Positions 16,722 through 24,881 of a stretch of 64,000 nucleotides of DNA are shown piece after piece. Each line of letters begins with the position of its first letter. Positions within the stretch are counted from its first letter, which is position 1. The stretch is from Paenibacillus pasadenensis DSM 19293 (GTDB lineage Bacteria; Bacillota; Bacilli; Paenibacillales; Paenibacillaceae): positions 210,336 through 274,335 of the forward strand of contig NZ_AULW01000016.1 in assembly GCF_000422485.1 (NCBI RefSeq). The letters run 5' to 3'. The notes under the pieces are model-generated. The model worked only from the letters and a program-made list of their open reading frames with translations, was not told the origin of the DNA and made no database searches. The translations under genes and the position numbers were made by a program.

Positions 16722-19061
16722 ATGATCAAACAGGACTTGAACCGGCAATGGACCTTCAAATCTTCGCAGCTGCCTTCCGGCATCGTTGATCTGCCGCATG
16801 ATTTCAGCATCTTGCAGAAACGGGATCCCGATACGCCTGCCGGCATCGGAAACGGATATTTCCCTGGCGGCGTAGGCGAATATCAGAAGATTTTGTTCGT
16901 TCCAGAGGAGTGGAGAGGCAAAAAGGTGATGCTGGAGTTCGAGGGCGTATACATGAACGCCACGGTCCGCATCAACAGTCATATCGTCGCGCAGCAGCCG
17001 TACGGCTACACCACGTTCCACTGCGACTTGTCTCCGTATCTGATGTACGGGAAGGACAATACGATCGACGTCCATGTCAACAACAGCGCGATCCCCAATA
17101 CGCGCTGGTACAGCGGCTCCGGAATCTACCGCCCTGTATGGCTGATGGTCGGCGAGCAGGTTCATATCAAGCCATGGGGCGTATTCGCAGCCGCTCAGGA
17201 GGTCTCTGCCGAGTCTTCGACGACAGCGGTCAGAACCGAAGTCGAAAATAGCGGCGAAGCAGCCGCTGCGGCCATCGTACGCTCGACGCTGCTCGATGCT
17301 GCCGGATCTGCCGTAGCCTCTCACGAGGTCGAGGTGCAGATTCCAGGCAAGTCTGCGATCGAGGCCAGTCAGACGCTTGTCGTTGAGCCGGCCCGGTTGT
17401 GGTCGGTGGAGGATCCCTATCTCTACACATTGAAAAGCGAGGTCTTGCTGGAAGGCAAGGTCGTGGATCTCGCGGAGACAAGCATCGGGATCCGTTCCAT
17501 TTCCTTCGATGCCCGGCAGGGGTTCCGGCTCAACGGCGTGCCGACGAAGCTCAAGGGCGGCAACGTCCATCATGATACCGGATTGCTGGGGGCGGCCGCT
17601 TACGGCCGTGCCGAAGAACGAAAGATCGAATTGCTGAAGGCGATCGGCTACAATGCCGTACGATGCGCCCACAATCCGCCGTCGCCAAGCTTTCTGGATG
17701 CTTGCGACCGTCTAGGCATGCTGGTGATGGACGAAGCGTTCGATGTCTGGCGGGAAAGCAAGGTGACCAACGACTACCATCTGCATTTTGCCGACTGGTG
17801 GGAGCGGGATCTGGCCGCGATGGTGCTTCGCGACCGCAATCATCCCAGCATCATCCTGTGGTCGACAGGCAACGAGATCGGCGAGAGGGACGGCCGCTCG
17901 GACGGCTACGCCTACGCCCGAAAGCTGGCCGACTATGTCCGCTCGCTTGACGATACCCGAGCCGTAACGAACGGCATTTGCTGGGTCGCTTCCCTGCGCT
18001 TCTCCCCGATCGGCATCGATCCCTCGGCGATCCCCGAAGGGTTCGACTACTGGGGCGAGACGACCGAGAGCTATGCGGAGCCGCTCGATGTCGTAGGCTA
18101 CAACTATGAGCAGAAGCGCTACAAGAGCGATTCGGTCAAATACCCGGATCGAGTCATCTGCAGTACGGAGAACTACCTGATGGATTCGCTGGAGTACTGG
18201 ATGACGGCGGACGAGCATCCGAATGTCATCGGCGATTTTTATTGGACCAGCTTGGACTATCTCGGTGAAGCCGGAGTCGGAGCGGTCCGATACGGCGGCG
18301 AAAAGGAAGTCATCCGCTATCCATGGCATGTGGCCTACTGCGGCGATATCGACATCTGCGGCTTCAAGAGGCCGCAGTCATATTATCGCGACTGTGTCTG
18401 GGAAATCGCGAAGGCTCCCTATATCGCGGTGTACAAGCCGGAACACTACGGGAAAAATCCTGTCCTGTGGGGCTGGTCTTGGCCGGATGTGGTCCCGTCC
18501 TGGACTTGGCCCGGCTACGAGGGGAAGCCGACCGTTGTGGAAGTGTACAGCACGGATGAAGAGATCGAATTGTTCCTCAATGGAACATCGCTAGGCCGGC
18601 AGGGAGCCGGCAAGCCGAACAAGTACAAGGCGGCATTCGAGCTGCATTACGAAGCCGGAGAGCTGCTGGCCGTAGGCTATCGGGGAGGAAGCGAGGCTTC
18701 CCGCGCCGCGCTCCGAACCGCAGGGGCGCCTGCCGCCATCCGCCTGACTCCGGATCGAAGCCGCTTGAAAGCCGAATTCGGCGATCTGTCTTATATCACG
18801 GTCGAAGTGGTCGATGCATCGGGGAATGTCGTGCATGACGCAGCCGACGATATTTATTTCACCGCGTGCGGAGCCGGTACGCTGATCGCTGTCGGCAACA
18901 GCAATCCCGTCAGCGAAGAGATGTATGTCGGCCATCGACGCAAAGCCTATGAAGGCCGGGCCATGGCCGTCGTACGGGCTGATGGCGAGTCCGGGGAGAT
19001 CGTCTTGACTGCGATGGCCGAAGGGATTCCTGCCTCTACGGTTGCGATAGCGGTAGGCTAG
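16722..19061 (+). CDS. Beta-galactosidase-type glycoside hydrolase, GH2
   Basis: This encodes a 779-residue cytoplasmic enzyme with the GH2 layout: sugar-binding domain (LPHDFSI, RWYSGSGIYRPVWL), immunoglobulin-like domain, TIM barrel and a C-terminal extension of Ig-like domains (DUF4982-type). The acid/base is Glu385 in WSTGNEIGER and the nucleophile Glu483 in CSTENYLMDS; both are intact. The beta-helix ligand histidines (KGGNVHHDTG, NAVRCAHNPP) are also present. The short TENYLMDS form is common in GH2 enzymes with DUF4982, most called beta-galactosidases, though activity on other sugars is possible. It is the last gene of the fucosidase operon and is followed by a hairpin at 19073-19100. 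Confidence 0.88.
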   Translation: MIKQDLNRQWTFKSSQLPSGIVDLPHDFSILQKRDPDTPAGIGNGYFPGGVGEYQKILFVPEEWRGKKVMLEFEGVYMNATVRINSHIVAQQPYGYTTFHCDLSPYLMYGKDNTIDVHVNNSAIPNTRWYSGSGIYRPVWLMVGEQVHIKPWGVFAAAQEVSAESSTTAVRTEVENSGEAAAAAIVRSTLLDAAGSAVASHEVEVQIPGKSAIEASQTLVVEPARLWSVEDPYLYTLKSEVLLEGKVVDLAETSIGIRSISFDARQGFRLNGVPTKLKGGNVHHDTGLLGAAAYGRAEERKIELLKAIGYNAVRCAHNPPSPSFLDACDRLGMLVMDEAFDVWRESKVTNDYHLHFADWWERDLAAMVLRDRNHPSIILWSTGNEIGERDGRSDGYAYARKLADYVRSLDDTRAVTNGICWVASLRFSPIGIDPSAIPEGFDYWGETTESYAEPLDVVGYNYEQKRYKSDSVKYPDRVICSTENYLMDSLEYWMTADEHPNVIGDFYWTSLDYLGEAGVGAVRYGGEKEVIRYPWHVAYCGDIDICGFKRPQSYYRDCVWEIAKAPYIAVYKPEHYGKNPVLWGWSWPDVVPSWTWPGYEGKPTVVEVYSTDEEIELFLNGTSLGRQGAGKPNKYKAAFELHYEAGELLAVGYRGGSEASRAALRTAGAPAAIRLTPDRSRLKAEFGDLSYITVEVVDASGNVVHDAADDIYFTACGAGTLIAVGNSNPVSEEMYVGHRRKAYEGRAMAVVRADGESGEIVLTAMAEGIPASTVAIAVG

Positions 19062-19072
19062 ATTGAAACAGA

Positions 19073-19100
19073 AGCGCCGGGAGATTCTCCCGGCGCTCTT
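19073..19100 (+). terminator. Strong hairpin closing the fucosidase operon
   Basis: An 11-12 bp perfect GC-rich stem (19073-19083 with 19087-19097) encloses a 3-base loop. The T-run after it is short (CTTT), so termination may be weaker than the stem suggests. Confidence 0.6.
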
Positions 19101-19181
19101 TAGGCTTGGGCGGATGCGCCGCAGCACGGTTGAAGCGCAGCGGCCTGCTCTCTCTAGGCGCGGAGGGCGGCTGTTTTCTGT

Positions 19182-19567
19182 TCATGATGGCTCGAGAATA
19201 ATCAACTTCACTTCAATGGATTCCAACTCTCCATTCTTCCTGCCGCGCATAAGTCCTTCGCCTAAATCCATCGTAATTGAGCATACAGTTCGGCCAAGTT
19301 GTCATGAATGCCCCAGCCGATTCCTGCTGTTTTCGAAACAACGGCTTCGAGGCGCTCCTTGATTTCGTCGAACCATTCGGCCGTTTCATCGTCGTTCACT
19401 TGATCTCGGCATACACTGACGCGATGTTAAAAATGGTAGTTTTCCCATCCCATGAACGTTTGAATGATCTTGTGAAGCTGATGAAACGTCACGTCCGGAT
19501 GAAATTGAAACTCCCGTCAGATCTTCGGGGTGATTTCATTGAGCTCGATCCTGCATCTATAAACCAT
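19182..19567 (-). pseudogene. Decayed plasmid pRiA4b ORF-3-like gene
   Basis: On the minus strand a good ribosome site (AAAGGAG) precedes ATG at 19567 and a start typical of the PRiA4_ORF3 family: MVYRCRIELNEITPKI, then a TGA (19517-19519) exactly where the family has a conserved tryptophan, then REFQFHPDVTFHQLHKII and MGWENYH. After that the frame is lost, and two further out-of-frame pieces (DDETAEWFDEIKERLEAVV and RGRKNGELESIEVKLIILE) run to 19182. The second piece may belong to a different old gene. The gene is dead through a nonsense change and frameshifts. Confidence 0.75.
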
Positions 19568-19787
19568 GATCGCATTCTCCTTTCAAGTAGTCTGGGGATT
19601 TTAACAGACCCACTGTATACCAGAAGGGATTGGGATGGATGGAAGATAGAGTGAAAACTAAGGCTTCTCCAAGGATGTCATCGATGGAGTACCAATAGTA
19701 TAAGATGCACAGATCCGAAGCCATGAGCTAGCCCCGCGATCCCGGCCGAAAGCCGTCTAGCAAGAAGCCAGCGGATCTCGAAATGTA

Positions 19788-19816
19788 TTTACATGTCCAT
19801 CTAATTAGATTAATAT
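19788..19816 (+). promoter_or_regulatory. Sigma-A-type promoter for the histidine phosphatase
   Basis: TTTACA (19788-19793) is followed after exactly 17 bases by TAATAT (19811-19816), 35 bases before the ATG. The surrounding 40 bases are AT-rich. The stretch 19568-19787 holds no gene that I can see. Confidence 0.6.
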
Positions 19817-19851
19817 CGAAATAGATAATGGGAATGGAGGAAATTCTGACG

Positions 19852-20469
19852 ATGAAGACGACTTTTTTTCTTGTTCGGCATGCAGTCAAGGAAAAAGCGA
19901 TGGGCGATGTCGGCTTGACCTCTGAAGGGATCGAGCAGGCCCAATTGACGGCGGTGCATTTAAGTCGATTTCCAATTGACGCCGTAAGAACAAGTCCTCT
20001 GCAAAGAGCAAAACAAACCGCACAGCATATCGCCTCGATGACAGGCGCTAAATTGGCGGAGGATAATCGTTTGCGCGAGCGGGTGAATTGGGGCGATGCC
20101 CCCGGCCAGACTTTCGAACAGTTCATAGAAATGTGGAACCGCTGTACTAATGAGCCGGACTACAGGCCAGAAGCCGGCGATTCGGCAAAGGAGGCGGGCG
20201 CGCGTTTAGCATCGGCATTATCTACGTTGTCAGAACAGAGTCCGCCGGGAAGTCATATCGTAGTCGTCACTCACGGGGGAATCATGACGGATTTTTCCGT
20301 TCACTTTCTCCCCCAAAACGATCTCGAGCTATGGCATCCTCATTTTGTATCCAAGCAAAGCGAGCTGATTCCTGAATGCTCAATTACGACGCTTATCATT
20401 GAAAATGGGGAGTGCCGGATAGAGGATTTCGCATCCGTCGTCCATTTGAAAGCAAAAAATGGCCGATAA
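19852..20469 (+). CDS. Histidine phosphatase family protein (phosphoglycerate mutase-like)
   Basis: This encodes a 205-residue cytoplasmic protein of the branch-1 histidine phosphatase fold. The N-terminal catalytic motif is FLVRHAVKE (Arg9-His10, with Ala in place of the usual Gly), LTSEGIEQAQ and TSPLQRAKQTAQHI follow, and the second catalytic histidine is in VVVTHGG near residue 145. The ATG at 19852 is preferred to that at 19828, which would overlap the GGAGG ribosome site. Members dephosphorylate small phosphate esters or sugar phosphates; the substrate is unknown. It is a stand-alone gene among decayed sequences. Confidence 0.85.
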   Translation: MKTTFFLVRHAVKEKAMGDVGLTSEGIEQAQLTAVHLSRFPIDAVRTSPLQRAKQTAQHIASMTGAKLAEDNRLRERVNWGDAPGQTFEQFIEMWNRCTNEPDYRPEAGDSAKEAGARLASALSTLSEQSPPGSHIVVVTHGGIMTDFSVHFLPQNDLELWHPHFVSKQSELIPECSITTLIIENGECRIEDFASVVHLKAKNGR

Positions 20470-20532
20470 AGCACGCTACGTGGCAAACGAAGCTTCTATG
20501 CAATACGGCAGCCGACGTCCTGTCTCCTCTTC

Positions 20533-21393
20533 TCACGAAGTAAACTGCTTCCGGAACTTGAGCGGCGAGACGTTCGCGAACTGCTTGAAGCAGCTGGAGA
20601 AATACGGCGCGAACTGGAAGCCGACCTGCTCCGCGATTTTGGCGATGGGCCAGTCGGTCTTCAGCAGCAGCAGCTTGGCCTGCTCCATGCGGTAGTCATG
20701 CAAATATTCCATCGGCGTGCAATGGTAGATCTCCTTCATGCACCGGATGACATAGTTCGGATGGTAGTGCAGCGCCTCCGCGAGCGATTCGTTGGTCAGC
20801 GGCGATTGGTAGTGCTGCCGCAGATACGCCTCCGTCTGCTCGGCGAGCCGCACGATCGGCGAGCTCTTTTTGCCGCTGAACCGCTCCTCAAGCAGCTTGA
20901 GCAGCTCCATGAACAGCTGCTGCTCGTTCCAGAACGCCTCATGCCGGAGCTCGCCGGAATAGGCGAGCAGCTGGTTCAGATGCCGCTCGGCCATCGACAA
21001 GTCGACGGACGTCGAATATTGCCGCATCCGGATCGAATACCGGTTTTCCCAGGCGTTCCGCGCCGAATGATAGGGACTGGAAGCCGTCTCCGCCTGGACG
21101 GCCGCTCCGGCATAGTCGAAGTGGATCCAGTAGAAGACGGTCTCCTCCGCGCACGGCTTGACCGCATAATGGAATCGGTCCGGCAGGAGCAGCAGCGTCT
21201 GGCCCGAAGAAACCTCCCACTCCCGATCGTCCTCGCCGATATAGAGCGTTCCCTTGACGACCCACAGCAGGTCGAACAAGCCGAGATGGCGGCGGCTCGG
21301 ATGCTGCTCGCCCGGCTGCAGCGTCGCCCGGCCGATCGCCACATAGTGGGGGATCGGCGGGACCTCCATGACGACGAGATTCCGTTCGTTCAT
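20533..21393 (-). CDS. AraC-family transcriptional regulator
   Basis: This encodes a 286-residue cytoplasmic regulator with an N-terminal cupin-like sensing domain (HPSRRHLGLFDLLWVVKGTL, then LLLLPDRFHYAVKP) and a C-terminal AraC domain (TNESLAEALHYHPNYVIRCM; PIAKIAEQVGFQFAPYFSSC; SPLKFRKQF). The start at 21393 (MNERNLVVME) is chosen because a GTGGGGAG ribosome site precedes it and because the longer frame to 21471 would overlap its promoter. Such proteins usually activate sugar uptake or glycosidase genes. Divergently placed is a remnant of a sugar permease, so its original target operon may be partly lost; the GH43 gene may now be its target. Confidence 0.85.
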   Translation of the reverse strand: MNERNLVVMEVPPIPHYVAIGRATLQPGEQHPSRRHLGLFDLLWVVKGTLYIGEDDREWEVSSGQTLLLLPDRFHYAVKPCAEETVFYWIHFDYAGAAVQAETASSPYHSARNAWENRYSIRMRQYSTSVDLSMAERHLNQLLAYSGELRHEAFWNEQQLFMELLKLLEERFSGKKSSPIVRLAEQTEAYLRQHYQSPLTNESLAEALHYHPNYVIRCMKEIYHCTPMEYLHDYRMEQAKLLLLKTDWPIAKIAEQVGFQFAPYFSSCFKQFANVSPLKFRKQFTS

Positions 21394-21442
21394 CTCCCCA
21401 CCCCTTGGTCTCGTTTGGTCGTTCGCAATCCATTTGCTAGAA

Positions 21443-21471
21443 AAGATACCCTTAAACGCTTTCATAGTCAA
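21443..21471 (-). promoter_or_regulatory. Promoter of the AraC-family regulator gene
   Basis: Read on the minus strand, TTGACT (21471-21466) and TATCTT (21448-21443) are separated by 17 bases. The spacer contains TGAAAGCGTTTA, a partial cre-like sequence, suggesting catabolite control. The placement also argues against starts upstream of 21393. The 120 bases from 21480 to 21600 hold no recognised gene. Confidence 0.6.
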
Positions 21472-21600
21472 CTCGAGCCGCGCGGTCTGCGCCGAGGGCC
21501 TGCCCGCGGTAAACGCCGGAAAGCCTCGACATACGCAGCTGCTGCTGCGGGATGCCGAGGCGGAGGCTTGCGTTCGCGAAGCGGCAGCCCGGAACGGAGA

Positions 21601-21693
21601 TCAGCCTTTGATCGATCCGATCAGGACGCCTTTGTAGAGGTACTTTTGCAGGAACGGGTAGACGATCAGCACCGGCAGGGTGGAAAGCCGCGT
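21601..21693 (-). pseudogene. Remnant of an LplC-type sugar permease (last 30 codons)
   Basis: The minus strand ends with STLPVLIVYPFLQKYLYKG and GVLIGSIKG followed by a stop, the standard C-terminus of LplC-type carbohydrate permeases (compare the end of the gene at 8661). Upstream on that strand the sequence stops looking like a permease at about 21693, where the promoter of the GH43 gene begins. A deletion therefore joined the end of an old permease gene to unrelated DNA. Confidence 0.75.
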
Positions 21694-21751
21694 TTGTTCA
21701 TAAAAGACAGAATTGTATACTGGAACAATCGACTGTATGCGCTTACAGTCG
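21694..21751 (+). promoter_or_regulatory. Promoter and cre-like operator of the GH43 gene
   Basis: TTGTTC (21694-21699) and TATACT (21716-21721) are 16 bases apart. Just downstream, CGACTGTA (21730-21737) and TACAGTCG (21744-21751) form a perfect inverted repeat around TGTATGCGCTTACA, which fits the cre consensus at all but one position. Transcription from here would cross the operator, so repression by CcpA or a LacI-type protein is likely. Confidence 0.55.
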
Positions 21752-21835
21752 TGGGGGAGGAGGTGAAGAACCGCCGTGTTCCAAGGGGAATATCGCCCCG
21801 TCTCTAGACTCATCTAAATAAAGAGGAGGAATGAA

Positions 21836-23287
21836 ATGATGACTGGAGGAAAGAGGATCGTTTTGCTCGCGCTGATGCTGCTGATCTCGGCGACGATCGG
21901 GTTCATGCCGCTGGGCAGTACAGGGGAAGCGGCTGTCGTGGGCGTCACGAACGGCATCGCCTTCAAGAATACGAGCGGCGGAGTCGTCCACGCTCATGGC
22001 GGCGGCATGATCAAGGTAGGTGCCTACTACTACTGGGCGGGGGAGAATCGGGACGGAACGAACTATGTCTCGCTCTATCGCTCGACCGATCTCAAAAACT
22101 GGGAGTTCAGAGCAAATATTTTGTCCAAGTCGTCCGCCGCGGAGCTGGCGACCGCAAATATCGAGCGTCCGAAAATCATCTACAACGCGGCGACCTCGAA
22201 GTACGTCCTGTGGGCGCATAAGGAAAACGGAGTCGATTATGGAGAAGCTCGCGTAGCGGTCGCTTCCTCCTCTTCCATCGAGGGGCCGTACACGTATCAC
22301 GGCAGCTTTCGCCCGCTCGGCTACGATTCCCGGGACATGACGGTGTTCAACGACAACGGGACCGCGTATCTGATCTCCGCGACCCGGGTCAACGCGGATC
22401 TGAACATCTATCGCCTGACGCCGGACTTCCTCGGCGTGGAATCGCTCGTGCAGACGCTGTGGCCGGGATCGTACCGCGAGGCGCCGGCTATGTTTAAGCG
22501 CGGCTCGACCTACTTCCTGATCACTTCCGGAGCGACCGGCTGGAGCCCCAATCAGGCGAAGTACGCGACAGCGTCCAGCATCAGCGGCTCCTGGAGCGCA
22601 CTGGCGAATCTCGGCGACTCGACGACCTTCGGCTCCCAATCGACCCATGTCGTTCCGGTCGAAGGTTCTTCCGGAACGTCCTATCTCTATCTGGGCGACC
22701 GCTGGGCGGGGGCCTGGAGCAGTCCGGTCAACGACTCCAAGTATGTGTGGCTGCCGCTAAGCTTCCCATCCTCGACCACGCTGTCGATGAGCTGGTATCC
22801 GAAGCTGAACATCGACGCGGCGGCAGGCACGGTCGCGGGCGTGCCGTTTTCGGTCAACTCCAACGTCAATTATGAGCTGGTGAACCGCAAGAGCGGCAAG
22901 CTGCTGAACATCAAAGAAAGCTCGACCGCGACAGGCGCCGACGCGGAGCAGCGGGCCGACGGCAACCTGGGCAGCCAGCGCTGGCGGCTCATCGACGCCG
23001 GCAGCGGCTATTACAAGCTGCAGAACCAGAACGGCGGCCTGCTGCTCGGGCCGACGGGCGGCGCTTCGGCGGACGGCACCGCGCTGGAGCAGTGGACCGA
23101 TGGCGGCTGGACCAGCCAGCACTGGCAGCTGATCGACGCTGGCGGCGGATTTTTCAAGCTGACAAATCGGGCCACGGGCAAAGTGATCGACGTCTCATCC
23201 GGCTCGCTCGTTGACGGCGCGAACGTCATCGGCTGGACGGACAACAACGGCGCGAATCAGCAATGGCAGATCGTAGAAGCGAATTGA
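21836..23287 (+). CDS. Secreted GH43 (exo-beta-1,3-galactanase type) with ricin-type lectin domain
   Basis: This encodes a 483-residue secreted enzyme. A signal peptide (residues 1 to about 32, ending GSTGEA) precedes a five-bladed propeller with NTSGGVVHAHGGGMIKVGAYYYW and AGENRDGTNYVSLYRSTDL. These are features of the GH43 branch (subfamily 24) that holds exo-beta-1,3-galactanases acting on the backbone of type II arabinogalactan. From about residue 342 a ricin-type beta-trefoil (CBM13) follows with three QxW-like repeats (GSQRWRL, TSQHWQL, ANQQWQI). The start has a GAGGAGG site. It is monocistronic, with its own promoter and a strong terminator, and lies beside the LacI gene of the galactan-type locus. 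Confidence 0.85.
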   Translation: MMTGGKRIVLLALMLLISATIGFMPLGSTGEAAVVGVTNGIAFKNTSGGVVHAHGGGMIKVGAYYYWAGENRDGTNYVSLYRSTDLKNWEFRANILSKSSAAELATANIERPKIIYNAATSKYVLWAHKENGVDYGEARVAVASSSSIEGPYTYHGSFRPLGYDSRDMTVFNDNGTAYLISATRVNADLNIYRLTPDFLGVESLVQTLWPGSYREAPAMFKRGSTYFLITSGATGWSPNQAKYATASSISGSWSALANLGDSTTFGSQSTHVVPVEGSSGTSYLYLGDRWAGAWSSPVNDSKYVWLPLSFPSSTTLSMSWYPKLNIDAAAGTVAGVPFSVNSNVNYELVNRKSGKLLNIKESSTATGADAEQRADGNLGSQRWRLIDAGSGYYKLQNQNGGLLLGPTGGASADGTALEQWTDGGWTSQHWQLIDAGGGFFKLTNRATGKVIDVSSGSLVDGANVIGWTDNNGANQQWQIVEAN

Positions 23288-23313
23288 GCCTTGCATAAAC
23301 GATGGAGCATCGA

Positions 23314-23349
23314 AGCGGCACGCGCCTTTCTGGCGCGTGCCGCTTTTTT
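23314..23349 (+). terminator. Intrinsic terminator after GH43
   Basis: A perfect 12-14 bp GC-rich stem (23314-23326 with 23332-23344) with a 5-base loop is followed by six T residues. Confidence 0.9.
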
Positions 23350-23387
23350 CTCTAAAGGGAAAAGAGCAGAAGCAGCCGGGAAAGAGC

Positions 23388-23446
23388 TTGCACGCAAGGG
23401 CTGACGATGCTACGATAATGCAACCGATTTCAAATTGGGTTGAAGG
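23388..23446 (+). promoter_or_regulatory. Promoter of the LacI-family gene with possible autoregulatory repeat
   Basis: TTGCAC (23388-23393) and TACGAT (23411-23416) are 17 bases apart. About 15 bases downstream the sequence TTCAAATTGGGTTGAA forms a short inverted repeat (TTCAA/TTGAA) between the promoter and the gene, which might be an operator; it does not match the operators at 24.65-27.74 kb. Confidence 0.45.
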
Positions 23447-23464
23447 AAAGGGAGAAGTCCGCCA

Positions 23465-24520
23465 ATGAAGACGGTCACCGTCTATGATATCGCCAGAGAG
23501 GCCAACGTCTCGGTAGCGACCGTTTCGCGGGTGCTGAACAACACGGCGCCGGTCAAAAAGGAAACGAGAGAGCGCATCAGCGCGCTGATTGAGAAATACC
23601 AGTTCCAGCCGAATGCTCTGGCCCGCAGTCTGATCCGCAAGGAGACCGGCATGATCGGCTTCATTTTGCCGGACATCACCAATCCCTTCTTTCCGGAGGT
23701 GCTGGCGGGCTTCGACCGCGAGGCGCGGAAGATGGGGTATACGTACTTTTTGTGCGACACGTTCTCGACCAACGAGGAGACTCTCAATCAGTACGAGCGG
23801 GAGTCCCAATATATCAGCCTGCTGATGGAGAAGCAGGTCGACGGCATCGTCATGCTCGGCGGGCGCATCGATCTGTCGCGACCGGATCCCCAAATGATTC
23901 GCGAAGTGGAGGAAGCGGCGCGGCGCGTTCCGTTCCTGCTGCTCAACGGAAGCCTGCCGCAGGTCGGGCTGAACCGCGTCGCCACCGACCAGAAGCTCGG
24001 CGCCGTGCTGGCGACGCAGCATCTCCTCGAGCTCGGGCATCGCGACATCGCCGCCGTCGGCGGCTATTCGGCGATGAGCAATACGCAGCAGCGGCTGCAG
24101 GGCTTCCGCTCTGCGATGAGGGAGCATGGCCTGCAGCCGCGCAAGGAGTGGATGCTGCAGGACGGTTTTTCGGTCGAGGCTGGCGTGGAGTTCACCTCCC
24201 GGCTGCTCGCCATGAACCCGCGTCCGACCGCGATCTTTTGCCTGAACGATCTGGTTGCGATCGGAGCGCTCAAGGCGGCGAGCCGCGCCGGCGTGCGCGT
24301 GCCCGAGGAGCTGTCGATCATCGGCTACGACGACATCCAGTTCGCTGCCAACAGCATCCCGGAGCTGACGACCGTATCGCTCAAGGCCGCCGAGATCGGC
24401 CGCCTCGCCGCCGAGACGCTGCATCGGATGATCGGGAAGAAAAAGGTGCCGAAGCTGCTTTCGGTCCTGCCCGAGCTGGTCGTGCGCCAATCGACGGCCG
24501 CCGTCCGCAAGGGGGGATGA
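23465..24520 (+). CDS. LacI-family transcriptional regulator
   Basis: This encodes a 351-residue repressor. The N-terminal helix-turn-helix and hinge (VTVYDIAREANVSVATVSRVLNN, then PNALARSLI) are followed by a periplasmic-binding-like ligand domain (GFILPDITNPFFPEVLAGFD; CLNDLVAIGALKA; IIGYDDIQFAANSIPELTTV). The ligand is likely a sugar from the galactan-type substrate. Four copies of a palindrome RTGWAACCCNTTWCAT, of the LacI operator type, occur downstream at 24651, 24711, 24842 and 27724, so this protein most likely represses the GH35, GH30 and importer genes. Confidence 0.88.
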   Translation: MKTVTVYDIAREANVSVATVSRVLNNTAPVKKETRERISALIEKYQFQPNALARSLIRKETGMIGFILPDITNPFFPEVLAGFDREARKMGYTYFLCDTFSTNEETLNQYERESQYISLLMEKQVDGIVMLGGRIDLSRPDPQMIREVEEAARRVPFLLLNGSLPQVGLNRVATDQKLGAVLATQHLLELGHRDIAAVGGYSAMSNTQQRLQGFRSAMREHGLQPRKEWMLQDGFSVEAGVEFTSRLLAMNPRPTAIFCLNDLVAIGALKAASRAGVRVPEELSIIGYDDIQFAANSIPELTTVSLKAAEIGRLAAETLHRMIGKKKVPKLLSVLPELVVRQSTAAVRKGG

Positions 24521-24609
24521 GCGCCCCCCGGCTCCCCCTGCTCATCGGCAGGAGCGGGTACGGAGAGCGCGCGGCAAGGGACATTCCTAAAAAATTTTAC
24601 TGACAGCGA

Positions 24610-24638
24610 TTGACATCCACGAGGCCTCGGACTAGAAT
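24610..24638 (+). promoter_or_regulatory. Strong sigma-A promoter of the GH35/GH30/importer operon
   Basis: A perfect TTGACA (24610-24615) is followed after 17 bases by TAGAAT (24633-24638). The first LacI-type operator starts 13 bases downstream, at about the +7 position. The leader to the start codon is roughly 240 bases. Confidence 0.75.
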
Positions 24639-24650
24639 GACATTATCCAA

Positions 24651-24666
24651 ATGAAACCCCTTACAA
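24651..24666 (+). promoter_or_regulatory. LacI-type operator O1
   Basis: ATGAAACCCCTTACAA is one of four similar pseudopalindromes in this locus. It lies just after the promoter at 24610-24638. Confidence 0.65.
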
Positions 24667-24710
24667 AAAAACGGCATCGATTCGATTTCCTCTATTTCAC
24701 TTCCTTATCT

Positions 24711-24726
24711 ATGAAACCCATTACAT
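24711..24726 (+). promoter_or_regulatory. LacI-type operator O2
   Basis: ATGAAACCCATTACAT lies 60 bp downstream of O1, a spacing that could allow one repressor tetramer to bridge both by looping. Confidence 0.65.
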
Positions 24727-24841
24727 AAAAATCATTGAGATCGATCCTGTGAAGGAAAAAGCATCGGATCTATTTCAACGAGGCTGTACCGTTTCTGCTC
24801 CTGGCTTGATTCCGATGGGAAGCAATTCGTTCTAATCTTTA

Positions 24842-24857
24842 GTGAAACCCGTTTCAT
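24842..24857 (+). promoter_or_regulatory. LacI-type operator O3
   Basis: GTGAAACCCGTTTCAT is the most symmetric of the copies and lies 24 bases before the GH35 start codon. A TCTAAT hexamer just upstream could be a second, weaker -10 box. Confidence 0.65.
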
Positions 24858-24881
24858 AGTCTGACTATGGAGGATGAACCG

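Noticed and set aside
20698..21807. Plus-strand open frame across the AraC regulator
   Set aside because: It is antisense to a clear AraC-family protein with both helix-turn-helix motifs and has no recognisable domain.
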